This document shows positions 30,983 through 42,100 of a stretch of DNA of 64,000 bases, in pieces. The translations under genes were made by a program, and so were the position numbers. Each line of letters starts with the position of its first letter. Positions within the stretch are counted from its first letter, which is position 1. Source of the DNA: Paragyromitra xinjiangensis (taxonomy: Eukaryota; Ascomycota; Pezizomycetes; Pezizales; Discinaceae); the NCBI GenBank assembly GCA_038503065.1, contig JBCAMK010000004.1, positions 1,811,001-1,875,000 of the forward strand, written 5' to 3'. Under the pieces are notes generated by a model. The model was given only the letters and a program-made list of their open reading frames with translations, searched no databases and had not been told where the DNA came from.

Positions 30983-31248
30983 AAGTCCTCGCTGAGGATA
31001 GGTCCGGTGCAGCCAGTATCGAACAGGAACTTACCATGGCACCTGTTGATATGCTTCCGCACTTTCCAGTTCAACTCAGCCTTCAGTATAGGCCTCTGAC
31101 CATGTACTGGCTGTGCTGGCGGTTCTTCTAGTCTTCTCTTCGATGGTGGGTTTCCACTAGGGCTATGGCTTCGCTGACGCTTTGCCTTTCGTCTCTCGGA
31201 CAAGGTCTTACGCATGCCGTCATTGTATGGGGTGTAGCCTGTGGACAT
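30983..31248 (-). pseudogene. pol: Gypsy Pol N-terminus with protease active site
   Basis: Starts at the ATG at 31248 (MSTGYTPYNDG). It includes a basic segment and the aspartic protease motif FLFDTGCTGPILSE, and is cut by LINE-A after FVRKEG. The frame resumes at 24380. Confidence 0.85.
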
Positions 31249-31348
31249 GACAGTTGTACTGTGATACTAACGCAACGATGTCAATGATCGTTGAGCAGGT
31301 TTCTGTGCAGGTATCGACAATGGTTTGAGCTGGGTGTTAGCTAGGAGA

Positions 31349-31400
31349 AGTTACATATCGATCCAGCGATTTCGGCCTATCAGGCCTCCTCAGTACAACT
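31349..31400 (-). ncRNA. Candidate type I hammerhead ribozyme between gag and pol (minus Gypsy)
   Basis: Read on the minus strand: stem I 5' arm AGTTGTA (31400-31394), core CTGAGGA (31393-31387), stem II GGCCT/AGGCC with loop GAT (31386-31374), GAA (31373-31371), stem III ATCG/CGAT with loop CTGGAT (31370-31357), A17 at 31356, stem I 3' arm TGTAACT (31355-31349). Stem I has seven pairs, two of them G-U type. The triplet before the cut is AUA. Cleavage would fall between 31356 and 31355, about 107 nt upstream of the pol ATG. Core and topology equal those in the plus-strand Gypsy while the stem sequences differ. Confidence 0.75.
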
Positions 31401-31441
31401 GATATAAGAACGAAATGATATTAAGACTAATGAACGGCTAT

Positions 31442-33656
31442 CTAGTAGATCTCAGGATCACTATCCTCATCTACTACAAACAATCTCTCAGGCTCTGCCT
31501 TGAGAGGAACAGGACTATGGACTGCCGCTACTGCGGCTGCTTTTCCCTTCTTAGACTCCGGTGGAACAGCAGTGGCTTCTAGCTCTTCTGCTCTCTTCCT
31601 CTTCCTCGTGGCTGCTACTCTAGCTACCACAGGAACCTGAGTCCAACACTTTCCCCATGAATGCCCCTTTTTTCCACACTTTAAACAGACTTCGGCTTTA
31701 CGCCTCTCTGCCAGGATACTCTCTGGTATTCCTGTGAATGCGGATGGGTCAGTCAGGTACTTGTCTCAAAGGAAGGTAGTACTCAGACATACCTTTTAGC
31801 TCCACAGCTTTATCCTTCTTCGCTGGCGGAGTCTTATTCTCACCAGCGGCCTTTCTATCAGAGGTAGCAGCGGTACTCTGACCTTTCTGCTCACCCCTCT
31901 TCTTTCCACTACTCTCGCCACCACCCTTCTTTTCTTCCTTCCGTTCCGGGGGCCTTGTCTTCTTGTATCTCTCAAGAACATGACCCATGTGCCAGACTAG
32001 TTGAATCCTCTCATGGAGAGAGGCGGGTTTAACAGCTACCTTAGCCCAATCGAGGGCTAGTTCTGCATTGAGGCCTTGGGATATTTTATCATCCACTACC
32101 TCGCCGCTATAGCCTGTCTTCCACATCAACTGCACAATCTGGTCCAAGAAGGCATCGATACCGGCGGTCTGTGAGAGCTTATCCCACTTAGCTACCGCTT
32201 CTTCCCTGGTGACTCTATCCCCAAACGAAGACTGGAACGAAAGCGTGAAGGTGGCCCAAGAGAACCAGTGAGCATCCAAGATTACAGGACGCCCTGCGGC
32301 CCTATCAGCTGCTCCTTGGTCAATGAGGTTATAGTAGGCCTCATACCAGTTGAGCACTGCGTTGCCTTCCAGGAGATTACCAGTGTAACGGATCTTCATG
32401 ACATCCTGTTGAAAGGAGGATGCCTCTATCGAGAAGACATTCTCACACTGGCGTAGGAAACGGTTGACATCATGGGCTTCTCCCTTGAACTTAGCAGGTT
32501 GTGGTGCCTTGGGTTCCCAGGTCCTGCTAACAGCGTTGGACATGCCACCGCCTGCTCCCATCATCGTGGCCATCATCTCCATCATCCTCTTCTCCTGCTT
32601 CCTCATCTTGCGATGGTAGTACCTCTTCCAGGCTTTAGGATCTGCACCCTCAGGTTCAGAGTCACTATCACTGGAATCCGGGTCCCTACCACCACCTCCT
32701 CCTACCCTTCTGCCTCCTCCTCCACCTCCTCCTTGTCCACCATTATCTCCTCTGTTGCCCACTGCTTCTCCTTCCCCTCTATTCTCCTCCCTTGGTGTTG
32801 CTGGCCGGTCGAAGGGGGGTGGAGGTGAATTAGCAGGTGGTGTTCTCTGTGGCGTCCATCCTGATGTGCCCTGAGGGGTTACAGGAGGCAAACCACCACC
32901 ACCAGAGCGCTGAGATCCTCCGAGTCCCCAGGTAGTTGAACCATAGCCGCGTGAAGGGGGTAGGGGTGTTCTGGATCCAACAGAAAGGCCGAGGGGCATC
33001 CAGGACTCGTCTATAGGAGCCTGGGATCGTGCTCTTCGTCGTGGTTTTGGTGCTGGAGGTGGGGGTGCGAGTGGTAGGGGAAAGGACTCTAAAGGGAACG
33101 TAGTGTTAGACCTTGGCCTTCCTATCCTTTCTTCCGGAGCCTTGATGTGTAGCTGTCCACTCCGGATAGCTTCCTGCACAATGGTTAGGTAGTCCGGTGG
33201 AGCAGCCTGCTCCGGTAGATCTAGGTCCATAGGTTCCGTTCCGCTTAGTTCGTCCCTTGACAGCAGCAGGTGTTGCACTCGCTGCTGTAGGTGTTGTGCC
33301 TGATCATTCAGGTAGTTCATGGCATCCTTCATGAGGGTTTGCTCAGCTGACTGCCGTTCCTCTAACATCCGTAAGGCATGTCCTGCCTGGGCAACCGTGC
33401 TGTTGATGTAGCTCTTCATGTGCTCTTGATAGTGCTCAAAGAACTCCGCAATGGTGACCTTGGACCAATCTGTCCAGTTGGTCTGGACACCTGGGATGTA
33501 CTTCTCGAGGGTTGTCTTTGGGGCTTTGACTAGCTGTGCATCTTCTCCGTCTCCAACCGCCAGCGTCTTCTTTTCCAATTGAATCTGAAGGGGAGGAGCG
33601 GGTGCTCCTAACACTGGGGTGTTGCGGCTGGAGGATCGTCCAGAACGTGATGCCAT
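31442..33656 (-). CDS. gag: Gypsy Gag (capsid plus zinc knuckle), two exons, minus copy
   Basis: The ATG at 33654-33656 (MASRSGRSSSR) is chosen. The longer open frame begins with a GTG at 33749, but the downstream ATG aligns with the Gag start of the plus-strand copy. Exon 1 is 33656-31793: an N-terminal domain (ITIAEFF-type block near residue 60), a Gly/Pro/Arg-rich linker, and the capsid domain with KAPQPAKFKGEAHDVNRFLR. Exon 2 is 31731-31442 with the knuckle CLKCGKKGHSWGKC and a basic tail ending DEDSDPEIY. Splicing out 31792-31732 joins the two frames to give 717 aa. Both exons are uninterrupted although the rest of the element is broken by insertions. Confidence 0.8.
31732..31792 (-). 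other. Predicted spliceosomal intron in Gypsy gag (61 nt)
   Basis: Minus strand: donor AAAG/GTATGT, branch-like CTGAC, acceptor CATTCACAG/GA. Same codon position and phase as the 58-nt intron in the plus-strand copy, although the intron sequence has diverged. Confidence 0.72.
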
Positions 33657-33869
33657 TGCTGTAGCTTGGGGTATAGGAGTGCTCGCTGTGGTAGTTCGAT
33701 TGTACTGGTGCTGGAACAGTGATCTCGCAGATACTGTTCGTCTAGCCACTCAGGGTAGTTCTCCTGCCAATGGATGTGGTCAGGAATCGAAGGTTTCCTC
33801 TTCAAACTGCTGAAGAGGATCGAAAGCCAACTCATGTACCGGTGGGCTACAGGAAGTGATTCTGAAGGT

Positions 33870-35255
33870 ACACCCACCCAAGCCCTGCCACTTCGCCCAG
33901 CAGTCCCCCTACCTCACTATGCCTCCCTGCCCGCCACAGAGCCCACAGAGAGTGGCTCTGTCCTCCTGGAAGAGTCTGACTCTGACATGACGGACACTGA
34001 GGGACCCCTCACCTTCTCCACCACCCTACCTCCAGTCATCCAGATGGATGACTCCGACAGCAATCTAGATCGCCTTGGTGCCATTGGTACTGGGGAGAAC
34101 TACAACCCCTCCCTCTTCGCAGTGATGGATGAGCAGAACAGGCTCATCAAGGCACTCACCAAACGCGTTAAACAGCTTGAAAAAGCTATCCTCACACCAC
34201 CACCAGCCCCTACCTTCCACAATGACCCAGCTCTAGTGGAAAAGGTGGCTACCCTCACCTCCAAGGTAGCAGACTTGGAACAGAAACGGACCCTCACAAC
34301 GATTCTGACCTCTGCCAACCTCCCACCACCTCCAGCATCTGCTCCCCCACCTGCCACCACCTCCTGGGCTCAGGTTGCCTCTAAAAAGGCTCCCAGACCC
34401 GCCAGCAAGGCCTCCAAGGCTCCCAAACAACCCACAGCGCCCCCCAAACACGACAGAACACTTATCATCACCAGGAATGGTCTACCCATTCCTGATGACA
34501 TCACTCCACTGCTCATTCGCAATGCAGTCAATGCTGCCCTGGAAAGGCCATTGATTGCAGAAGTGCGATTCACTCCTGCCCACCATGTGCAGCTTATTGC
34601 TGTCACCTCCACCACCTCCGACTCCCTGCTCAAGCAAAGACAGAAACTTGAGGAGGTAGTTCGCACTACAATTCCCAATGCCACCAGCATGGAGAAGGAA
34701 GCAGTCCTGACCCAAGTTGTTGTGCACAACGTTCCCACCTCCATTCCCTCTGGCGAAGAGGGATTCCAGCAGATCAGGTCTGAGGTTGAGCAGTTTAACC
34801 CAGGCACCACCCTACTCCGCGACCCCCGCTGGCTCACTAGACCTGAGCAGAGAGAGGGGAAACAGGCATCCTCCATGGTTCTTACCATTGTTGGGAAGCA
34901 GCCTGCCACCACTGCCCTTGAGAGAGGGCTCTCCATGTTTGGACTACGTCACAAAGTCACCAAATATCTTCGCTTTGGGCCAGACACTCAATGCACCACC
35001 TGCCTGGCCTTTGGCCACCCACAACAACGCTGTACCAGCAAAACCCCTTACTGCAACATCTGTGCTGGGCCACATACAGCATCCTCTCACTCCTGCGCAA
35101 CCTCCTCTTGCAACATCAAGGGAGCCCCTTGCCTCCACACTATCATCCGTTGCAAGAACTGTAACGAACAGCATCGTGGTAACTTTTCTGGTTGCCTCAC
35201 ACTCACTCAAGCAAGACTTAGAGCCAGCGAACGTCAGGATCGCATGGTTGTTTAA
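33870..35255 (+). pseudogene. ORF1 fragment of half-LINE-B, copy B2
   Basis: About 460 codons homologous to the B1 ORF1 from its residue ~54 (TPTQALPLRPAV) to the C-terminus. The coiled-coil region, central domain (NPGTTLLRDPRWLTRPEQRE) and knuckles CTTCLAFGHPQQRC, CNICAGPHTASSHSC and CKNCNEQHRGNFSGC are open and intact. Divergence from B1 is moderate and the frame has been kept, so it descends from a separate ORF1-coding source. An ATG at 33774 gives a longer frame only by reading antisense Gypsy leader; it is not a real start. Confidence 0.82.
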
Positions 35256-35316
35256 GTTTTCCCCTACCTGTTATGATTTAACCAGCCTTCAGGGGTCTTA
35301 GGATTCAGTGGAAGGA

Positions 35317-35429
35317 GTGCTATAGGCACAAAACATGCGATGGTGAAGGAAAAAGGAACAGGTTGAGATCTTCGGGTAGTCACTTGTCTTTCCTTAACAT
35401 ATCAACTGACGATGAGCCTGAGAGAGGCT
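35317..35429 (+). other. Two 3' UTR hairpins of half-LINE-B copy B2
   Basis: Hairpin 1 is GTGC-TATAG-GCAC at 35317-35329. Hairpin 2 is AGCCT-GAGAG-AGGCT at 35415-35429, followed by GAGATGGAAC, in the same order and spacing as in B1 and LINE-A. Confidence 0.65.
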
Positions 35430-35601
35430 GAGATGGAACTGGCGGAGGATTTAGTTAGTTTGTTTTGTTTTCTTTTCGTTCCTGTTGGGTTTTCTCTTAT
35501 TGTACGCCATATCCGATTCGGATGCATGCGAGTATGAACAATAAATAAATAAATAAATAAATAAATGATTCTGAAGGTGAAGTAGAGAGATAAGATTCTA
35601 C

Positions 35602-36287
35602 TGTAACGGGGGTAGGCCTAGGTAGATAGGCTAGGTGTACGGCCGTTGCGAAATGGATATAGATCAGGTTCAGAATCCGATTCTTTCATGCAAACTACTC
35701 AAGAATCTTAAGGGCTCAATTATCGCTTAAAGAACAGAGCAGCAGGGTGGAGCATTCGTGATGTATTTAACACCTGCGTTCCGCAGTCCTCGCTCTGCCG
35801 TGCTCTAGTGGGGGACTGGGTTTGACCCGGAGTCCCATTGCCAAATGGACTGGTGTTCTACTCCGGAAGACCTTCCGTACTTCCGGGGGCTATGCTTCAA
35901 GAGCTGCCGCACCTCCATTAGCAATCTGACCACTCTAGACTCTATGAACCACCGGCATAGTTCTGCACACTGCAGTCCTACATGCACGGCGCAGTTCAGT
36001 CTAATCTGTATGTGTATTACCCGTAGATAGCGCTGCCAGTGCGTTGCCTATCAGCTTCCGCTGATGCATACTGCACAGGTTGATTCAGAACTCTACCACT
36101 TCCTCGGAGTGGTAGATGCAGCCGTCTATGTGCCGTCAGCTCGTCAGCTTACGCACATGCGGTTCCTCTGTATCAACCAGATCAGTGGGATGCGGTAGCT
36201 CTCTGCATGTGGGAGCAACCCCACCGATGCAGGCTCCTACAGTCCCATCAGTCTGGCCCTGATCTACTACGCATACTAGAGGCAGTA
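35602..36287 (-). repeat. 5' LTR of minus-strand Gypsy, split by LINE-C
   Basis: The plus-strand text begins TGTAACGGGGG at 35602. It is interrupted at 36287 by LINE-C and finishes at 48538-48554 with GTACCCGTTACA. The reconstructed LTR is about 703 bp. It shares only its termini with the plus-strand Gypsy LTR. On the minus strand the sequence after the LTR, GTAGAATCTTA, resembles the corresponding GTATAATCTTA of the other element. Confidence 0.8.
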
Positions 36288-36619
36288 TATAACTAGCGAC
36301 CACCCACCTCGCTTCCACTCTTCCTCCACCATCTCCGACCGCAAACTCAACACCACAAACCACCTCTCCCAGAAATCCACAGAACCAAAAGTCTTTATCT
36401 CTTTGGCCTCGTCCATCATCATACCCTACTTCGCCTCTGGGAACTCATCACTCCCATCGCTCCCCCATCAATCTGGCTCCCAATACTCCACCCAGAGTAT
36501 CGCCATCACCACCCGCAACTCCCGTCCGACTTGTTTGGGCACCCATCACACCCACACCCCTTGCTGGGCGCAAACGCACCTCTAGCCACCTTTCCCCCCA
36601 TCTCACCCGAACCTCCAAC

Positions 36620-38059
36620 ATGTCTGCACCTGAAGGCAGCACCGCCCTCTCCGCCTTCGATCCCGCAGACCTCCCAATGGAAGACAAACCTGCCTCCAAC
36701 CACAGCAGCTCCTCCAGTGAACATAATGATGATGAAAGCGTCGGAGGTCAGGAATTCAACTCCAAGCTTAACTTCACTCAAATCCCCGCCGAAGAAATGG
36801 CAAACATGACCAATGCCACATCCACCAACTACCTCGCCTGGTTCATCCAGAGCCAATTCAATTCAATGAAAGACGAATTTGAGAGACAAATGGACACCCT
36901 CCTAGCTCAAATCAAATTCAACAACATCCAAAACAACAACACCACCTCCAAACTCGCGGAAATCAAAGCTCAAAACATTTCCCTCCAAAACACCGTACGC
37001 TCCCTAGACGCCAGACTGTCACACCTCCAAACCAACCAAAGCGCCAACACCAACACTACTGCCACGAACAACAAACCTCCCGCCACAAACACCAGCAAAC
37101 CCTCCAACACCAACACCACCAACAAAGCACAAGAAACCTATACCAGCAAAGCCACAACTGCACCTGGCGAAAATAATTTCACCACCGTCACCAATCGCAA
37201 AACCCCAAAAATCCAACCACTCTACAAGCCCGATTTCATCACCGACAAAAGAGAAATCATAATTGAACTCACCGAACCCCTTCCCGCCTCAGCCACCCCA
37301 GATTCCATACTCAACACCATCAACAACCGCCTAGGAGCCGTCAACACATGCATCCTGGCCGTTCACAAAACCAACAATGACAATCTCATTCTCACCACCA
37401 AACCCAACGAAGCCGCTGACAAATTCATCGAACAATACGAACATGAAATCACCTCAGCATGCAACCTTCTCAAAATCCCAATCACCAACATCAGGATCAA
37501 CAGCAGATGGTCCAAATTCATCATCGACGCAGTCCCCCTCAACTTCAACCTCGAACCCGTCACACCCACCACCATCACCAATGCCCTCCAAGCTGCCCTA
37601 CCTGACGTACAACTGGCCCAAGCCCCAAGATGGCTATCCACACAAGAAAAACGCATTGGCAAAAAAGCCTCTTCCATCGTCATCGCCCTGCCAGCCAAAC
37701 ACACCCTCAAAACCCTAGGTTTCACCTACCTCAACATCCTAAACGCCACCTGTAAAATCCGCGAATATCACCCAATTAATCCCACCACCCAATGCCAAAA
37801 TTGTCAAAAACTTGGACACCACGATGCCACCTGCAAGCAAGAAGTTGCCTGTGCCATCTGCGCACTCACCCACCACACCAAAGACCACAAATGCGACCAA
37901 ATCACATGCAAAGGAGGTGCCAGATGCACACATATGCCACTCAGATGCGCCTGCTGCAACACCAACCAACACACCGCCATTGACTGCCCCGAAAAAATGA
38001 AGACCAGAGCACTTTATCTTGCTCAACGCGCACAAAAAATCAACAACCGTAATGATTGA
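36620..38059 (+). CDS. LINE-C ORF1, Gag-like protein
   Basis: 479 aa from an ATG in context CCAACATGT, beginning MSAPEGSTALSAF. There is an Asn/Thr-rich linker (residues ~120-180), a coiled-coil-like stretch at about 75-130 and a conserved central domain with NSRWSKFIIDAVP. Three C-terminal Cys-His knuckles follow: CQNCQKLGHHDATC, CAICALTHHTKDHKC and CACCNTNQHTAIDC. The frame is intact. Its stop overlaps the ORF2 start by eight bases (ATGATTGA, 38052-38059), the same arrangement as in LINE-A. Confidence 0.88.
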   Translation: MSAPEGSTALSAFDPADLPMEDKPASNHSSSSSEHNDDESVGGQEFNSKLNFTQIPAEEMANMTNATSTNYLAWFIQSQFNSMKDEFERQMDTLLAQIKFNNIQNNNTTSKLAEIKAQNISLQNTVRSLDARLSHLQTNQSANTNTTATNNKPPATNTSKPSNTNTTNKAQETYTSKATTAPGENNFTTVTNRKTPKIQPLYKPDFITDKREIIIELTEPLPASATPDSILNTINNRLGAVNTCILAVHKTNNDNLILTTKPNEAADKFIEQYEHEITSACNLLKIPITNIRINSRWSKFIIDAVPLNFNLEPVTPTTITNALQAALPDVQLAQAPRWLSTQEKRIGKKASSIVIALPAKHTLKTLGFTYLNILNATCKIREYHPINPTTQCQNCQKLGHHDATCKQEVACAICALTHHTKDHKCDQITCKGGARCTHMPLRCACCNTNQHTAIDCPEKMKTRALYLAQRAQKINNRND

Positions 38060-38712
38060 ACACACAACACAAATCACAGGCATAGCCCAAGTGCAACAAC
38101 TGAATTGCGCTAAAGGAAAGGCCTCCACTCTCTCAGTACTCCATCATGCAAACATCAACACCCAGCTCGCCATACTTGCACTACAAGACCCATGGTCAGA
38201 AACCCAGGGCCTACCACCAAACATCACAAACTTTCATTGTTTTTCACCAACAAATCAGAATCCCAAATGCATCACCTACATAAATGCAAACATGAACCTA
38301 AATCCCCGCATTTCAACCTCCTTCTTCAATAACGCCATATCAATCATCATTACCACGGCAATAGGTGACATCGAAATTTCTAACATCTACGCCAACCACA
38401 CACCAACAACACACACCTATCTTAATATGCATCACTTTCTTCCCATGCACATAATATTAGCAGACACCAACCTACATCACACATGGTGGTACGGATTTGA
38501 AACCGACACTCATCGCACCTCCATCAACAGAACCAGATTAATAGCCAACCAACTCGTGGACTGGCTAGAAGATCACAACTACCAACTCATCAATCACCCA
38601 GGAACCCTCACACACTTCCCCAGAAATGGCAACCAAAATTCCATCATCGATCTCACCTTATTCAAAAACATACAACAATACCTCATAACATGGCAATCTG
38701 ATCAAGGACTAA
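38052..38712 (+). pseudogene. LINE-C ORF2 N-terminal part (APE endonuclease), interrupted
   Basis: Starts at the ATG overlapping the ORF1 stop (MIEHTTQITGIAQVQQLNC). Endonuclease-like motifs are ALQDPWS and LADTNLHHTWW, where the usual GDFN is ADTN. That change in a catalytic block may impair nicking. The frame is cut by LINE-A copy A2 after DQGL and resumes in the same frame at 45301 with the SDH motif. Confidence 0.8.
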
Positions 38713-39129
38713 TTTATTTATTTATTGCTCATATTGCATAAATCCGTAACGGATATGGCATACAATGAAAGGAAACCCCATGACCGTACAATAACTAACA
38801 AAAGAAAATCCTCCGCGAACATGAACCAACTAATTAGTAGATATCCACATCAGATATCCTTTTGCGAAAACAAAACATAAATCAAAACAAAATAACAAAA
38901 GGAAAATAACAAAAGAGGAAATAACAATTTTTATCTCAAAGTTCTACCGAACAGTAGAAACGAACGGATTATCAGTCGACAGGGTAAAATCATAGGGAAA
39001 TACTCAAACAGTTTTTATAATCAGAAATCCTCCACACGGTCATGTTCCATCTCACCCCACTTTCAGGGTATTCATCAGTTTTCTATCATCCTTCACCATC
39101 GCATGCTTTGGGCCTATAGCCCGTTCTTA

Positions 39130-42100
39130 CTAGCTGTTCTCTCTTTCTCTTTCGCTCTCTTCCTCTTCGTCATTGTAGAGGTATATTCCTTGGTGGGAGT
39201 ACCTGTTGTCTTCTTGTCGTTCCAGGGTCCAATTTCTGGTAGCGATTTGGGTAGGTGTGAGGAATGTTTCAATGGTGGCAGCCAGGCCAGCATTGGTATG
39301 CATCGCAGTTCTCCATGTGAGTGGCATTGGTTTGAGGGCTGCTTTGAGTGCTTTGCGATGGGTAGGAAGTGGTTCCTGGCCACACTCTAGCAGTAGGTGT
39401 TGAGGTGTTTGGTTATCGAAGCCACATTTGCATTTGGTGTCTTCAATGTTGTTGGTGGGGATTCTGGCAAGGTAGGATTTGGTGTATCCATGTCCGGTTC
39501 TCATTTGAGTGATGGTGGAGGCTGTTCTTCTGGGGATGTTTCCCCTCAGCGGGGCACTTGGTTTCAGTGCTGGTTGTCCGTAGTAGCTGCGGCCTTTCTT
39601 TGCCTGCTTCCATTTGGCTTTCCATGTCGTCAGGGAGTGTTCCTTGATGTTTCTCTTGAGGTATGTGATGGAGGTGAGGACATCTGATTCTATCCTGGTT
39701 CCTTGGGCTCCTATCTTGGCAAGCTTATCAGCTAGCTCGTTGCCGGCAACATTGACATGTCCTGGTACCCAATAGACATGGGTTTTTATGCCACTGTCTT
39801 CGAGTTGAAGCAAGTTGTTGCGCGCTTCAATGACCAGGTGTTGGCCAGGCATGGGGAGGGGTGTGGTCATTCGTTGCACTGCTGCTTGGTTGTCACAGTA
39901 GATGTAGACATCGTTTGTCAGGTGAGGTGATCGCTGTACTTGTAGGATTGCATGCTTAGTGGCTTTTGCAATACCATAAAGTTCTGCGTCAAAGACTTCA
40001 TTTTCTTTGCCAAGGTGGTAGGATTTGTTGACCACAGAGTGACCTCTGCGGAAACCAGCAACTCCAGCTCCTGTTTTGCCTTCCAGGAGGGAGCCATCAG
40101 TGTAGAAGACTAGGCGATCAGTCCTAGTACTGTCTCCAGCTGTGTGGTTCCGATGGTTTTCTGCTGCTGCGTCTTTATCTGCAGGGTCGATGTAGATGTC
40201 AATGGTGTTTTGGTGCCATGGTGGACAAGCCAGATTATCTACGCATTCAATCTCTGATTGTGGCTGGATCCATTTGTTGGTAGATGCCAGTATCCTATGT
40301 AGTCTTGTTTCATATTTGGGGGAGGTGGTGGTGGCTTGGTGCCATGTAGTGTTGTTGGAGTTATCTGGGTTGTCGTTTTCCTGGGTTGAAGGCCAGGAAT
40401 CAGGGCAGAGGGAGGTGATGGGATGGGTGTTTGGTAGGGAAAGGACTCGGAGTGCATATTTCCTTTGCAGCTCGTCCAATCTGATTGGGGTAGGGAGGAG
40501 TCCTGTCTCTGCTTCCAGGGCATGAACAGGTGAGGTTCTGAAGGCTCCAGCAATCTTGCGCATTGCTTGATTCTGGACTTTCTGGATGGTGTTGCTGAGT
40601 CCAATCTGTCCGTTCCACCACACTTCAGCTCCGAAGTCACTGATGGTGGCTACACAGGTTTGGTAGAGTTGGCGGAGTGCCTTGTAACTCAGTCCTTTTT
40701 CTGTGTTTGCGAGACGGGAGATAGCCATGAAGGCTCTAAGTGCGGAGGCAGCTTTGGTCTTGACATGAGGTTTGAATGTGAGTTTGCGGTCAAACCAGAC
40801 ACCCAGCCAACGCTGGACATCTGCAGCCTCAATTACGTTGCCGTCAGGCATTGTGACTTTGGCTTCATCAGAAGTGTCAGTTGTTCGTCTGGAGTGGAAG
40901 TGGGTGAGTTCTGTCTTTGGATTGTCAAAGTACAAGGCATTTTTCTCACCCCATTCGGAGGAGGTGAGTGCCATTGCTTCCAGGGTTCGAGAGTTTTCTG
41001 CTTCAGACTTTCCTGTAACCAGGAGGCCTACATCATCGACGTAGCTTGGGCAGGTGGAGTCAGGATATTTTTCTTCTAGCTCGTTGAACAATGGAGCCAG
41101 GTATAAGAGGAAGAGGATAGGGGATGTGGGAGATCCTTGTGGGATACCAGTTTGAATGGGTGCCATGGCTTCAATTTCACCGTCGAATGCCATACAGGCT
41201 GTTCGATTGCTGAGGAAGGAGTCCACCCATTGGCAGATGGGAAGTGGGAGGTCCAGTTCTATCATGGTCTTGATCAGTCGTCGTTTGAATACAAAGTCAT
41301 ATGCACCTTTCACGTCCATGCAAAGTGCAGAGAGTGTTAGGCCTTTCTTTTTGGCTGAATCTGCAAGTGTGCTGATAAGCATACAAGCGTCGACAGCTGA
41401 TCTTTTTGGTAGACCTCCAATTTGCCATCTATGGAGAAGATGATATCTCTCTGCCATGAAGGCTAATCGGGTTGCTATGATCTTTTCTGAGACTTTGCCG
41501 AGGCAGTTGAGGAGTGATACTGGTCGGTAGGCTTTTGCTATCGTATAGTCAGGTTTATTGGCCTTTCTGATGATTGCAATTGTAGCTTCACGCCATATGG
41601 TTGGGTGGTTTCCTGCTTTCATGGTGGCCTTGTAGAAGGAGTTGAACTGGGTCGGGTCAACTTGATATGCTTTTTGAATGCATAGGAAGCCAATTCCATC
41701 TGGTCCAGGTGCTTTCTTTGGTGCTGAGGTCATGATTGCTTTCCGAATCTCATCGTTGGTGAGGTCTTTCCATGGGATCTTGTGTTTTCCTGCTGGAACA
41801 GGTTCATCAAGCTCCACTGAGGGAGGGGAGGGAATAGGGTAGCTCGGAAGAGATTGGCTTTCTCTTCAAAGGTTTTGGATTCTTGGAGGGTGGTGGGATT
41901 GTGTAGGGTGGGGGTGCGTTCACATCTGCGAGGCTTGGTGTACCTCATTGCTGTGAAGACATCTTTGCCGTGAGCTTCTTCTAGGAATGTATTCCAGTGT
42001 TCACTCTTTGCTGTCCGGATTCCTCTGAAGTACGATGTTCGCAGGTTTTGAATCTTCGCCACATGGCTGGAGTCTGATCTGTTCTCCAGTCCCTGAGGGC

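Larger units (their letters stand above)
33870..35565 (+). mobile_element. ORF1-only LINE ('half-LINE-B'), 5'-truncated copy B2
   Basis: Inserted in the leader of the minus-strand Gypsy with a 12-13 bp target duplication (T)GATTCTGAAGGT (33857-33869 and 35566-35578). The 5' UTR and the first ~50 codons of ORF1 are missing, the usual 5' truncation of LINEs. ORF1 is followed directly by a ~310-base 3' UTR and an AATA-repeat tail (35540-35565); again there is no ORF2. Confidence 0.88.

Noticed and set aside
33774..33869. ATG that extends the half-LINE-B2 ORF1 upstream to 493 codons
   Set aside because: This part is Gypsy leader read antisense, outside the target duplication. The fusion frame is a by-product of the insertion.
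35805..35880. tRNA-like stretch (GGGTCAAACCC resembling a B box) in the minus Gypsy LTR
   Set aside because: No acceptor stem or proper seven-base anticodon loop could be formed, and the stretch lies inside the LTR. No tRNA gene is called.
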